A model generated the notes under the pieces. The model had not been told where the DNA came from. It ran no database searches and saw nothing but the letters and a program-made list of their open reading frames with translations. From Clostridium sp. (GTDB taxonomy: Bacteria; Bacillota; Clostridia; Clostridiales; Clostridiaceae): DNA of 32,176 nucleotides. Position 1 is the first letter of the stretch; every line of letters starts with the position of its first letter. The stretch covers positions 1-32,176 of the forward strand of contig JAFSER010000031.1 in the NCBI GenBank assembly GCA_017435645.1. Direction: 5' to 3'. This document shows, in pieces, positions 25,439 through 32,176 of the stretch. The position numbers and the translations under genes are program-made.

Positions 25439-26452
25439 ATGAATTTTCAAGGTATAATAGTTCCAGAGAGCTATAAAAGTAACACTTCATTAATTGAAAC
25501 TGAAGTAAATATTAAAAAAATTAAGGATTATTTTGAAAAGGAATTAGCAAAAGTATTAAATTTAACAAGAGTATCTGCTCCATTATTCGTTAATGGTAAA
25601 AGTGGATTAAATGATAATTTAAATGGTATAGAAAGACCAGTTAAGTTCGATATCTTAGCTACAGGAGAAGATGTAGAAATAGTTCATTCATTAGCAAAAT
25701 GGAAAAGATTAAGTTTATTTAGATATGGCTTTAAGGTTGGAGAAGGCTTATATACTGATATGAATGCTATAAGAAGAGATGAAGAGCTTGATAATTTACA
25801 TTCTGTGTATGTAGATCAATGGGATTGGGAAAAAATAATTAAAAAAGAAGATAGAAATGAAGATAAATTAAAAGAAATAGTAAAGGATATATACAACGTT
25901 TTTAAGAATACAGAAAAATTTGTTCATAGAGAGTTAATAGAGTCAGAGGACATTTTACCTAAAGAAATTTTCTTTATATCAGCTCAAGAGCTAGAGGATA
26001 TGTATCCAAATCTAACAGCAAAAGAAAGAGAAAATAAAATATGTAAAGAACATAAAGCTGTTTTTATTATGAAAATAGGAGATTTATTAAAATCAGGAGA
26101 AAAGCATGATGGAAGAAGTCCAGATTATGATGATTGGACATTAAATGGAGATATTTTATTTTGGTATCCTGTATTAGATAGAGCTGTTGAGCTTTCCTCT
26201 ATGGGAATTAGAGTTGATAAAGAAGCATTAGATTATCAATTAAGAGTATCTAAAAATGATGATAGAAGGGAATTGGAATTTCACAAATTGTTATTAGAAG
26301 ATAAGCTTCCTTTTACTATTGGAGGTGGAATTGGACAATCAAGAATTTGTATGTTTTTCTTAAATAAAGCTCATATAGGAGAAGTTCAAGCAAGTGTATG
26401 GGATGAAAAGAATATTAGTGTATGTAAAGAGAATGGTATAAATCTTTTATAG
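25439..26452 (+). CDS. asnA: Aspartate-ammonia ligase (asparagine synthetase A)
   Basis: A 337-residue AsnA, the ammonia-dependent asparagine synthetase that resembles a class II aminoacyl-tRNA synthetase core. Signatures are [22 protein letters not shown] near residues 55-70, [30 protein letters not shown] and, at the end, GGGIGQSRI. The start is the ATG at 25439, behind AGGGGG at about 25425-25430; the frame is open from 25403, but that part lies in the T-box terminator. Length equals that of other Firmicute AsnA proteins. Controlled by the T-box in front, and followed by a terminator. Confidence 0.97.
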   Translation: MNFQGIIVPESYKSNTSLIETEVNIKKIKDYFEKELAKVLNLTRVSAPLFVNGKSGLNDNLNGIERPVKFDILATGEDVEIVHSLAKWKRLSLFRYGFKVGEGLYTDMNAIRRDEELDNLHSVYVDQWDWEKIIKKEDRNEDKLKEIVKDIYNVFKNTEKFVHRELIESEDILPKEIFFISAQELEDMYPNLTAKERENKICKEHKAVFIMKIGDLLKSGEKHDGRSPDYDDWTLNGDILFWYPVLDRAVELSSMGIRVDKEALDYQLRVSKNDDRRELEFHKLLLEDKLPFTIGGGIGQSRICMFFLNKAHIGEVQASVWDEKNISVCKENGINLL

Positions 26453-26510
26453 AAATAAGAGCTTGTTTTAAATATATAACTTAAAAAATATAAATAGAAT
26501 TTAAAAACTT

Positions 26511-26547
26511 ACCAGTAGATATTTAATATTTCTACTGGTTCTATTAT
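26511..26547 (+). terminator. Terminator of asnA
   Basis: A perfect 9-bp stem ACCAGTAGA (26511-26519) / TCTACTGGT (26531-26539) with an 11-base loop, followed by the T-rich TCTATTATTTT. Confidence 0.75.
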
Positions 26548-26589
26548 TTTATTATAAAATTTTTTGTAATTTAAAATGTAAAAATAATT

Positions 26590-26608
26590 AAAAAGGACTA
26601 GCCTTTTT
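26590..26608 (-). terminator. Terminator of the split ThrE operon
   Basis: AAAAAGG and CCTTTTT form a 7-bp stem around a five-base loop; on the minus strand it follows the last stop codon (26641) by about 32 bases and is followed by more T-rich sequence. A competing pairing GGACT/AGTCC overlaps it. It may work in both directions. Confidence 0.6.
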
Positions 26609-26640
26609 AAGACAGTCCACAAGTTTTGTATTTTTATATA

Positions 26641-27111
26641 CTATTTTATTTGAGAGTTTGTTTGATTATTTTTTATTTTAGCTTGGAAAAATAATTTTGT
26701 GATGGTTGAAACAAAGATAATCCCTAAAGCTAAGGCCCCAGCATTAGCTAAAGTTTCTAAGCAGGTTTCCATAGATTTTAGTATATTACCATTAATAGCT
26801 TCATACATAGTATAATACATTCCACCACCAGGAACTAATGGTATTAAAGCACAAATAATTAATGTTGTTACTGGTGTTTTTAATATTCTTGCCATAATTT
26901 CAGAGTAAATACTGAATATTATAGAAGAAATAAAAAATGAAAGTGTAGTTGTTAGTCCAAAGTTTTCACAAATTAAACTAATAAACCAACCTAAGCCACC
27001 ACCGAAAGCAGCATAAAATAAATTTTTTCCTTTTATGTTAAATAGTACTCCAAAACCAAGAGCTGCAAAAAATGCAAAAACTGATTGTATTAATATTGTT
27101 GTAATATCCAT
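26641..27111 (-). CDS. ThrE-type exporter, C-terminal half (DUF3815/ThrE_2)
   Basis: A 156-residue membrane protein with about five helices, matching the ThrE_2/DUF3815 half of threonine/serine exporters: AALGFGVLFNIKG, AAFGGGLGW, ALIPLVPGGGMYYTMYE. It would form one transporter with the product of the upstream gene. I choose the ATG at 27111, nine codons inside the open frame: GGAGG (27118-27122) is six bases away, and the ATG overlaps the upstream stop as TAATG, a normal translational-coupling junction. The C-terminus is hydrophilic and Asn-rich. Confidence 0.9.
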   Translation of the reverse strand: MDITTILIQSVFAFFAALGFGVLFNIKGKNLFYAAFGGGLGWFISLICENFGLTTTLSFFISSIIFSIYSEIMARILKTPVTTLIICALIPLVPGGGMYYTMYEAINGNILKSMETCLETLANAGALALGIIFVSTITKLFFQAKIKNNQTNSQIK

Positions 27112-27875
27112 TAAATACCTCCAAAGGTTGAAATCCAAAAGCTAAGAACAGAACCTATACCTAGTGCAATAGAAATTGCTACTAAGAATGCTTCTAAAGC
27201 TCTAGTTGATCCAGCAAGCAAGTCTCCTGATATAGTATCTCTTATTGCATTAGTTATTGCTAGTCCTGGAACTAAAAGCATTATTGATCCAATTATAGTT
27301 TTATCTATATCGTTTATTAAATTTAACTTTAAAAACAGGATTGCCCAAATAGCAACTATTGCAGAGCAGATGCTATTAATAAAGAATTGATTAATTTTAA
27401 ATTTTGAAAATTTAATAGATAATAGTTTTATTATAATTCCAATAAAAAATGCAGCTATAGCCTCCGGAGCTTTACCATCAAATAAAAAAACAAAGGAAAA
27501 AGCACCAAAGGCTGAAATTAATATAGATGTGACATCATTATATCTATCGCCTTTATCTATTATTGTAAGCTCTTTTTTTAACTCAGAAACAGTTAAATTT
27601 CGATTACTAATGTTACGAGATAAATCATTTACTTTATCAACCTTATTTAAGTCTATAGTTCTAGCGGAAACTCTTCTTATTAATGAATGGGTTTTTCCAT
27701 TACTGCAAATAGATACCATTATTCCAGTAGTTGTAACGAAGCTTTCGGCATCCTCAACTCCGTATATTTTACATATTCTCCATATAATTTCTTCAGCTCT
27801 ATAAGTTTCACCACCTGATTCAAGCATAATTTTGCCAGCAAAAGTTGCTACATGAAGAATTTCATTCAAGTCCAT
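27111..27875 (-). CDS. ThrE-type exporter, N-terminal half (DUF1212)
   Basis: A 254-residue protein of the ThrE/DUF1212 family. The soluble N-terminal domain (residues 1-110) has the signature MLESGGETYRAEE near 18-30 and FVTTTGIMVSI; about five membrane helices follow, with LLVPGLAITNAIRDT near 200-215, typical of the family. Together with the next gene it makes the two-subunit version of a transporter that is one chain in Corynebacterium ThrE, which exports threonine and serine. glyA, a serine/glycine enzyme, starts divergently 209 bases away, which fits a link to serine. AAGGAG stands nine bases before the ATG. Substrate is inferred. Confidence 0.92.
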   Translation of the reverse strand: MDLNEILHVATFAGKIMLESGGETYRAEEIIWRICKIYGVEDAESFVTTTGIMVSICSNGKTHSLIRRVSARTIDLNKVDKVNDLSRNISNRNLTVSELKKELTIIDKGDRYNDVTSILISAFGAFSFVFLFDGKAPEAIAAFFIGIIIKLLSIKFSKFKINQFFINSICSAIVAIWAILFLKLNLINDIDKTIIGSIMLLVPGLAITNAIRDTISGDLLAGSTRALEAFLVAISIALGIGSVLSFWISTFGGI

Positions 27876-27912
27876 AACAATATACTCCTTACATTATGAA
27901 AATTTCTTTACG

Positions 27913-27921
27913 ATTATAACA
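27913..27921 (-). promoter_or_regulatory. Extended -10 promoter for the ThrE pair
   Basis: The minus strand reads TGTTATAAT, TGn plus a perfect TATAAT, 38 bases before the start codon; no convincing -35. Confidence 0.45.
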
Positions 27922-28011
27922 TAGGATTGTTACATAGTATACACAAGTTAAAATAAATAATAAATTTAAGTTTAATTATTTATATAAATATCAAATTATT
28001 ACATATTTTCA

Positions 28012-28040
28012 TTGATTATTAAGGAATTTATATTTATAAT
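28012..28040 (+). promoter_or_regulatory. Promoter of glyA
   Basis: TTGATT at 28012-28017, 17 bases, and a perfect TATAAT at 28035-28040. The leader would be about 40 bases, too short for a glycine riboswitch. Confidence 0.6.
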
Positions 28041-28084
28041 TTAGTAAAAAGTATATTTTATTATTATTAAGTTGGGGTGATGAA

Positions 28085-29317
28085 ATGAATTTTGATAATT
28101 TATTAAAGGAAGATATAGAAATTAAGGAGCTAATAGATAAAGAATTAAAAAGACAACAAGATGGAATTGAATTAATTGCTTCAGAAAATTTCACATCTAA
28201 AGCAGTTATGGAGGCTATGGGATCATATCTTACTAATAAATATGCAGAAGGATATCCAAATAAAAGATATTATGGAGGATGTTATATCGTAGATGAAATT
28301 GAAGATATAGCAAGAGAAAGAGCAAAGAAGTTATTTGGAGCAGAACATGCAAATGTCCAACCACATTCAGGTTCACAAGCTAATATGGCAGTATATTTAT
28401 CTATTCTTGAAACTGGAGATACTGTATTGGGTATGGATTTAAGTCATGGAGGACATTTAACTCATGGAGCATCTGTTAATTTTTCAGGAAAGCTTTATAA
28501 TTTTATATCTTATGGAGTTAATAAAGAAACAGAAGTTATTGATTATGAAGAAGTTAGAGAAATTGCACTAAAAAATAAGCCGAAGCTAATTGTAGCTGGA
28601 GCAAGTGCATATTCAAGAATAATAGATTTTAAGAAATTTAGAGAGATTTGTGATGAAGTAGGAGCTTATTTTATGGTTGATATGGCTCATATAGCTGGAT
28701 TAGTAGCAACAGGAGCACATCCATCACCAGTACCATATGCTGATTTTGTTACATCTACAACTCATAAAACATTAAGAGGACCTAGAGGAGGATTAATTCT
28801 TTGCAAGGAAAAATATGCTAAGCAATTAGATAAAACTATTTTTCCAGGAATACAAGGAGGACCATTAATACATACTATTGCAGCAAAAGCAGTATGTTTT
28901 AAAGAAGCACTAGATCCATCTTATAAAGTATATATAGATAATGTAGTTAAAAATTGTAATACATTATCTGAGGAACTTAAAAATTATGGTTTTAAAATAG
29001 TTTCAGATGGAACAGATAATCATTTAATTCTTATAGATTTAAATAATAAAAATATTACAGGAAAAGAAGCAGAACATATTTTAGATTCTATAGGAATAAC
29101 TGTAAATAAAAATACTGTACCAAATGAAACTAAGAGTCCATTTGTAACATCAGGAATTAGAATTGGTACACCAGCAGTTACATCTAGAGGATTTAATGCT
29201 GAAGATATGAAGGAAATAGCTTCAATTATTAATGATAGTCTTTCAGTTAATGAACCAAATTTAGATGAATTAAAGATAAGAGTTAAAACTTTATGTGAAA
29301 ACCACCCTTTATATTAA
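28085..29317 (+). CDS. glyA: Serine hydroxymethyltransferase
   Basis: A 410-residue PLP enzyme interconverting serine and glycine with tetrahydrofolate. The N-terminus has [15 protein letters not shown], then [16 protein letters not shown], the [10 protein letters not shown] segment with the PLP-binding Asp, and the Schiff-base lysine K228 in [27 protein letters not shown] lies near the C-terminus. Full length. The ribosome site GGGGTGATG is strong. A divergent serine/threonine-type exporter is its neighbour; the AP endonuclease gene follows by about 40 bases and is probably cotranscribed. Confidence 0.98.
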   Translation: MNFDNLLKEDIEIKELIDKELKRQQDGIELIASENFTSKAVMEAMGSYLTNKYAEGYPNKRYYGGCYIVDEIEDIARERAKKLFGAEHANVQPHSGSQANMAVYLSILETGDTVLGMDLSHGGHLTHGASVNFSGKLYNFISYGVNKETEVIDYEEVREIALKNKPKLIVAGASAYSRIIDFKKFREICDEVGAYFMVDMAHIAGLVATGAHPSPVPYADFVTSTTHKTLRGPRGGLILCKEKYAKQLDKTIFPGIQGGPLIHTIAAKAVCFKEALDPSYKVYIDNVVKNCNTLSEELKNYGFKIVSDGTDNHLILIDLNNKNITGKEAEHILDSIGITVNKNTVPNETKSPFVTSGIRIGTPAVTSRGFNAEDMKEIASIINDSLSVNEPNLDELKIRVKTLCENHPLY

Positions 29318-29358
29318 TAATAATAGATATATAAATATCATTGATAAAGGAGAAAAAA

Positions 29359-30114
29359 ATGAGATTAATATCATGGAATGTTAATGGAATTAGAGCTTGT
29401 GTTACAAAAGGATTTTTAGATTTTTTTAATGAAGTAGATGCTGATATATTTTGCATACAAGAAAGTAAGCTTCAAGCTGGTCAAATAGATTTAGAATTAC
29501 CGGAGTATAAGCAATATTGGAATTATGCTGAAAGAAAAGGTTATTCAGGTACTGCTATTTTTACTAAAAAGGAACCTTTAAGTGTTTTTTATGGAATAGG
29601 AATAGAAGAACACGATAAAGAAGGTAGAGTGATAACTTTAGAATTTGATAACTTTTATATGGTTACAGTATATACTCCAAACTCTAAAAATGAATTAGCA
29701 AGACTTGATTATAGAATGGTTTGGGAAGATGCATTTAAGGAGTATCTTTTAGAATTAGATAGTAAGAAGCCTGTTATAGTATGTGGAGATTTAAATGTGG
29801 CTCATAAAGAAATAGATTTAAAGAATCCAAAAACTAATACAAGAAATGCAGGATTTACTATAGAAGAAAGAGAAAAATTTACTAATTTATTAAATAGTGG
29901 TTTTATAGATACTTTCAGATATTTTTATCCTGAAGTAACAGGCATATATTCATGGTGGTCATATAGATTTAAAGCTAGAGAAAAAAATGCAGGATGGAGA
30001 ATTGATTACTTTTTAGTATCAAACAAATTACAAGATAAATTAAAAGGAGCTAAAATACATACAGATGTATTTGGTTCAGATCATTGTCCTGTAGAACTTA
30101 CAATTAATATTTAA
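29359..30114 (+). CDS. Exodeoxyribonuclease III / AP endonuclease
   Basis: A 251-residue member of the exonuclease III (XthA/ExoA) family that cuts DNA at abasic sites, the step after base-excision glycosylases such as the one at 93-701. Motifs: SWNVNGIRA at the start, Q34-E35-SK (metal-binding Glu), GDLNVAH (catalytic Asp and Asn), WRIDYFLVS, and G239-SDH-CPV with D241 and H242. I use the ATG at 29359, behind AAAGGAGA at 29346-29352, rather than the in-frame TTG at 29341, which precedes that site. A strong terminator follows. Confidence 0.96.
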   Translation: MRLISWNVNGIRACVTKGFLDFFNEVDADIFCIQESKLQAGQIDLELPEYKQYWNYAERKGYSGTAIFTKKEPLSVFYGIGIEEHDKEGRVITLEFDNFYMVTVYTPNSKNELARLDYRMVWEDAFKEYLLELDSKKPVIVCGDLNVAHKEIDLKNPKTNTRNAGFTIEEREKFTNLLNSGFIDTFRYFYPEVTGIYSWWSYRFKAREKNAGWRIDYFLVSNKLQDKLKGAKIHTDVFGSDHCPVELTINI

Positions 30115-30135
30115 ATTTTATACTTATAAGAATAG

Positions 30136-30185
30136 AATACCTCTAAAGTAATTTAATAAAAGTTATTTTAGAGGTATTTTTATTT
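30136..30185 (+). terminator. Terminator of the glyA-exonuclease unit
   Basis: A stem of 16 pairs including one G-U, 30136-30151 with 30163-30178, then TTTTATTT. Both flanks allow function in either direction, but no minus-strand gene converges here. Confidence 0.9.
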
Positions 30186-30230
30186 GTAAAATATTTAATT
30201 ATAATACAATTTTAAAAACATATTATCTTT

Positions 30231-30249
30231 TACATTAATGTAGTATAAT
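30231..30249 (+). promoter_or_regulatory. TATAAT -10 with an adjoining 12-bp palindrome
   Basis: The perfect palindrome TACATTAATGTA (30231-30242) ends two bases before TATAAT (30244-30249), ahead of the RNA methyltransferase gene. No good -35 is present, so an activator or repressor binding at the palindrome is possible. Chance is not excluded in such AT-rich DNA. Confidence 0.35.
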
Positions 30250-30270
30250 AATAGTAAGTGGGGTGATTTT

Positions 30271-31230
30271 GTGTCAATAAAAGAATTAAAAAATTATTTA
30301 CCAAGTGAACTAATTGATATCCTAGAAAAGATATATACTAAAGGACAATTAGATATGATTTATAGAAGTTTCTATAATGGAAGACATATAAGCTTCAGGG
30401 TAAATGGCATAAAGGGTAATACAAATGAAGTTATTGATGAACTAAGGAATAAAAAAATAAAGGCAGTAAATCATCAGTTAATAAAAAATGCTTTTATAAT
30501 AGATGATAGAAAAGAAAGTGAACTAAGAAATCTAGAATCTTATGTACAAGGGAAAATTTATATAAGTAATATATCTTCTATGTTACCACCATTATCTTTG
30601 GAGTTAGAAGAAGATAATATAATTTTAGACATGTGTGCTACACCAGGAGATAAAAGCTTATTTATAGCTGATTTAACCAATAATAAAGCCACTATTCTTT
30701 CTAATGATGATAATGAAATTAGAAGAGAAAGATTAAATGATGATATTAATAAATATGGAGCTTCATGTATAATTTCTTTTGGTTCAGATGCATGCACTAT
30801 TGGTAAACGATTAAATAAATATTTTGATAGAATATTATTAAATGCACCTTGCTCAGTAGAAGGAACTTATAAATATAATTCTAATAAGTCATTTAATAAT
30901 TGGAGTAAAAAGAATATAAGTATTTATTCAAAGCTTCAAAAAAATTTGATAGATAGTGCTTATAATGCTTTAAAGCCAGGTGGTATTATTGTTTACTCAA
31001 CTTGTGCATTAAATCCTTATGAAAATGAAGAAGTTATAAATTATATATTAGAAAAGTATAAGGATTTACATTTAGAAAGAATAAATATAGATTTAGATAA
31101 TGTTATAAGTGGATTAATAGAATATGATGAAGTTAAGTATAATGAAGAATTAAAAAATTCAATAAGAATAATACCTAATGATTATATGGAAGGAGTTTTT
31201 ATTGCTAAGCTAGTAAAGGATAAAGAATAA
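30271..31230 (+). CDS. Divergent NOP2/Sun (RsmB/RsmF-like) RNA cytosine methyltransferase
   Basis: A 319-residue SAM-dependent methyltransferase of the m5C RNA family. The SAM-binding motif I is DMCATPGDKS (canonical CAAPGGKT), motif IV is N191-A-P-C194 (canonical D-A-P-C), and motif VI is YST-C245-ALNPYENEE with the usual catalytic cysteine. The Asp-to-Asn change in motif IV and Gly-to-Asp change in motif I are unusual, while both cysteines are kept. It lacks the NusB-like domain of RsmB and the long C-terminal region of RsmF. The start is a GTG behind the strong site GGGGTGAT (30260-30267). The target, rRNA or tRNA, is unknown. An amidase gene follows about 55 bases later. Confidence 0.88.
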   Translation: MSIKELKNYLPSELIDILEKIYTKGQLDMIYRSFYNGRHISFRVNGIKGNTNEVIDELRNKKIKAVNHQLIKNAFIIDDRKESELRNLESYVQGKIYISNISSMLPPLSLELEEDNIILDMCATPGDKSLFIADLTNNKATILSNDDNEIRRERLNDDINKYGASCIISFGSDACTIGKRLNKYFDRILLNAPCSVEGTYKYNSNKSFNNWSKKNISIYSKLQKNLIDSAYNALKPGGIIVYSTCALNPYENEEVINYILEKYKDLHLERINIDLDNVISGLIEYDEVKYNEELKNSIRIIPNDYMEGVFIAKLVKDKE

Positions 31231-31285
31231 TTTATTTATCTAGAGGAAATTATAATATAGAATTATTATAGTTTTGGAGGATAAG

Positions 31286-31993
31286 ATGAAAAAAATTATA
31301 TCAGTATTATGTATATTTATTCTATGTACTAGTGGAAATTTTAATGCATACGCAGATTACAGAGAAGAAAGTAATAAAATAACTATATGCATTGATGCTG
31401 GGCATCAAAAAAAAGGAGATAGTAAAGCTGAACCTGTAGCACCTGGATCTGAAAATACTAAACCCAGGGTTTCACAGGGAACAGAAGGAATTGGAAGTAA
31501 AAAGCCAGAGTATATGGTAAATTTAGAGGCTGCATTAATATTGAAAGAAATATTGGTGAAAAAAGGCTATAATGTGGTTATGACAAGAGAAGAAAATGAA
31601 GTTAATATCAGTAATGCAGAAAGAGCAGAAATTGCTAATAAAGCTAAGGCGGATATGACTATTAGAATTCATTGTGATAGCTTAAAAGACACAAGTAAAA
31701 CTGGAGCAACTATTTTAATACCTTCAAATAAAGCTAAGAATACTAAGGCTATATTTGAAAAAAGTAATGAATATGCTTGTATTTTAAAAGATAAACTAAC
31801 AAGTAAGGGGATAAAGGTAAATGGTATATTCGAAAGGGATGATATAACGGGATTTAATTGGTCAACGGTTCCAGTTATTATTTTAGAAATGGGCTTTATG
31901 AGTAATTATTCAGAAGATAGTATGTTATGTGATAAAAATTATCAAGAAAGGCTTATGAATATAGTTGCAGAAGCTTTAGATGAATATAAATAA
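31286..31993 (+). CDS. Secreted N-acetylmuramoyl-L-alanine amidase (Amidase_3)
   Basis: A 235-residue cell-wall hydrolase that cleaves the bond between N-acetylmuramic acid and L-alanine. A signal peptide (MKKIISVLCIFILC...) ends at an AYA site before DYREES. The zinc ligands and catalytic residue of Amidase_3 are visible: H40 in IDAGHQ, E75 in KKPEYMVNLEA, H129 in IRIHCD and E201 in ILEMGFMSN. There is no SH3 or other wall-binding domain. The insert GDSKAEPVAPGSENTKPR after H40 matches clostridial amidases of this type. The start at 31286 is preceded by GGAGG (31276-31280); the TTG at 31274 overlaps that site. A sporulation or daughter-cell separation role is possible but not shown. Confidence 0.95.
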   Translation: MKKIISVLCIFILCTSGNFNAYADYREESNKITICIDAGHQKKGDSKAEPVAPGSENTKPRVSQGTEGIGSKKPEYMVNLEAALILKEILVKKGYNVVMTREENEVNISNAERAEIANKAKADMTIRIHCDSLKDTSKTGATILIPSNKAKNTKAIFEKSNEYACILKDKLTSKGIKVNGIFERDDITGFNWSTVPVIILEMGFMSNYSEDSMLCDKNYQERLMNIVAEALDEYK

Positions 31994-32020
31994 GATTATT
32001 AATAATATTATGTTAAATAT

Positions 32021-32055
32021 AAAAAGAGCTATCGCATTAAAGCGAAGCTCTTTTT
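32021..32055. terminator. Bidirectional terminator between convergent genes
   Basis: AAAAAGAGCT (32021-32030) pairs with AGCTCTTTTT (32046-32055), with an inner TCGC/GCGA stem. It lies between the amidase and a minus-strand gene whose stop is five bases away, so it serves both. Confidence 0.92.
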
Positions 32056-32059
32056 ATAT

Positions 32060-32176
32060 TTAGTAATGAACATGAATAAAGTGAAATTTAATATTATCAT
32101 TGCTCCAACCTAAGTCATATGGAACTAACAATCTATTTGTATTATGGCAAGTAACTAAAGGATAGCCTTTAGAGTC
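32060..32176 (-). CDS. C-terminal end of an unrecognised gene, cut by the window edge
   Basis: The minus-strand frame is open from the window edge for 38 codons to a TAA at 32060-32062. It reads DSKGYPLVTCHNTNRLLVPYD, then LGWSNDNIKFHFIHVHY before the stop. Composition looks like real protein (Trp, His, Tyr, Pro), and a terminator sits directly after the stop in the right direction. I do not recognise the family. Confidence 0.55.
   Translation of the reverse strand, partial: DSKGYPLVTCHNTNRLLVPYDLGWSNDNIKFHFIHVHY

Noticed and set aside
27529..27804. Plus-strand frame of 91 codons antisense to the ThrE N-terminal gene
   Set aside because: Low-complexity hydrophobic translation, no ribosome site, entirely antisense to a recognised family.
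28041..28084. Glycine riboswitch before glyA
   Set aside because: The predicted leader is about 40 bases and lacks any structured aptamer elements.
1..32176. CRISPR array, insertion sequence, prophage or tRNA/rRNA gene
   Set aside because: No spaced direct repeats, transposase, integrase, phage structural gene, cloverleaf or rRNA segment was seen on either strand.

Overview
The window is AT-rich chromosomal DNA from a low-GC, spore-forming type anaerobic Firmicute, most likely Clostridium sensu stricto. Four things point there: the codon bias (AGA, ATA and TTA dominate), the strong Shine-Dalgarno sites, the SpoVD/SpoVE-type pair, and the ruvAB-queA-tgt-yajC ... apt-relA-dtd-hemZ-hisS-aspS gene order. 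I see no rRNA, tRNA, CRISPR array, insertion sequence or prophage gene. Coding density is high and nearly every intergenic gap can be explained by a promoter, terminator or leader.

Layout, left to right. (1) 93-1136: an AAG/MPG-type DNA glycosylase and a small exported protein of unknown function. (2) 1333-4702: a class B penicillin-binding protein with two PASTA domains and a SEDS glycosyltransferase, a division/sporulation cell-wall pair closed by a strong terminator. (3) 4883-8745: ruvA, ruvB, queA and tgt (branch migration and queuosine tRNA modification). (4) 8840-9533: yajC and a TIGR04086-type membrane protein whose ribosome binding site is buried in a perfect 14-bp hairpin; a terminator follows. 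The secD/secF genes usually found next in relatives are absent. (5) 9840-10691: a short RecJ-like DHH-domain protein that has lost almost every metal-binding residue, with its own promoter, then apt. (6) 11374-19131: a long operon-like run relA, dtd, a metallo-beta-lactamase-fold hydrolase, hemZ, hisS and aspS, linking the stringent response with tRNA charging and D-aminoacyl-tRNA proofreading. It has a promoter and a 5'-end stem-loop at its head and a long bidirectional terminator at its end. (7) 19244-21827: a DUF1294 membrane protein (minus strand), an APC-family amino acid permease and a DUF1461/TIGR01906 membrane protein. (8) 21993-25043: aldehyde dehydrogenase and YqhD/BdhA-type alcohol dehydrogenase genes on the minus strand, divergent from a CsoR/FrmR-family repressor. 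(9) 25092-26452: a T-box leader, apparently reading tRNA-Asn, in front of asparagine synthetase asnA. (10) 26641-27875: a two-gene split ThrE-type exporter on the minus strand. (11) 28085-31993: glyA, an exonuclease III/AP endonuclease, a divergent NOP/Sun RNA methyltransferase and a secreted amidase. (12) 32060-32176: the C-terminal end of an unrecognised minus-strand gene cut by the window edge.

The most interesting items are the RecJ-like pseudoenzyme at the recJ locus, the CsoR-family regulator with an unusual Cys-Tyr-Cys ligand set beside aldehyde/alcohol dehydrogenases and a candidate operator at its start site, the T-box whose specifier and acceptor-binding bases both fit tRNA-Asn, and several RNA hairpins positioned to control translation or mRNA ends (9123-9156, 10683-10724, 11318-11340).
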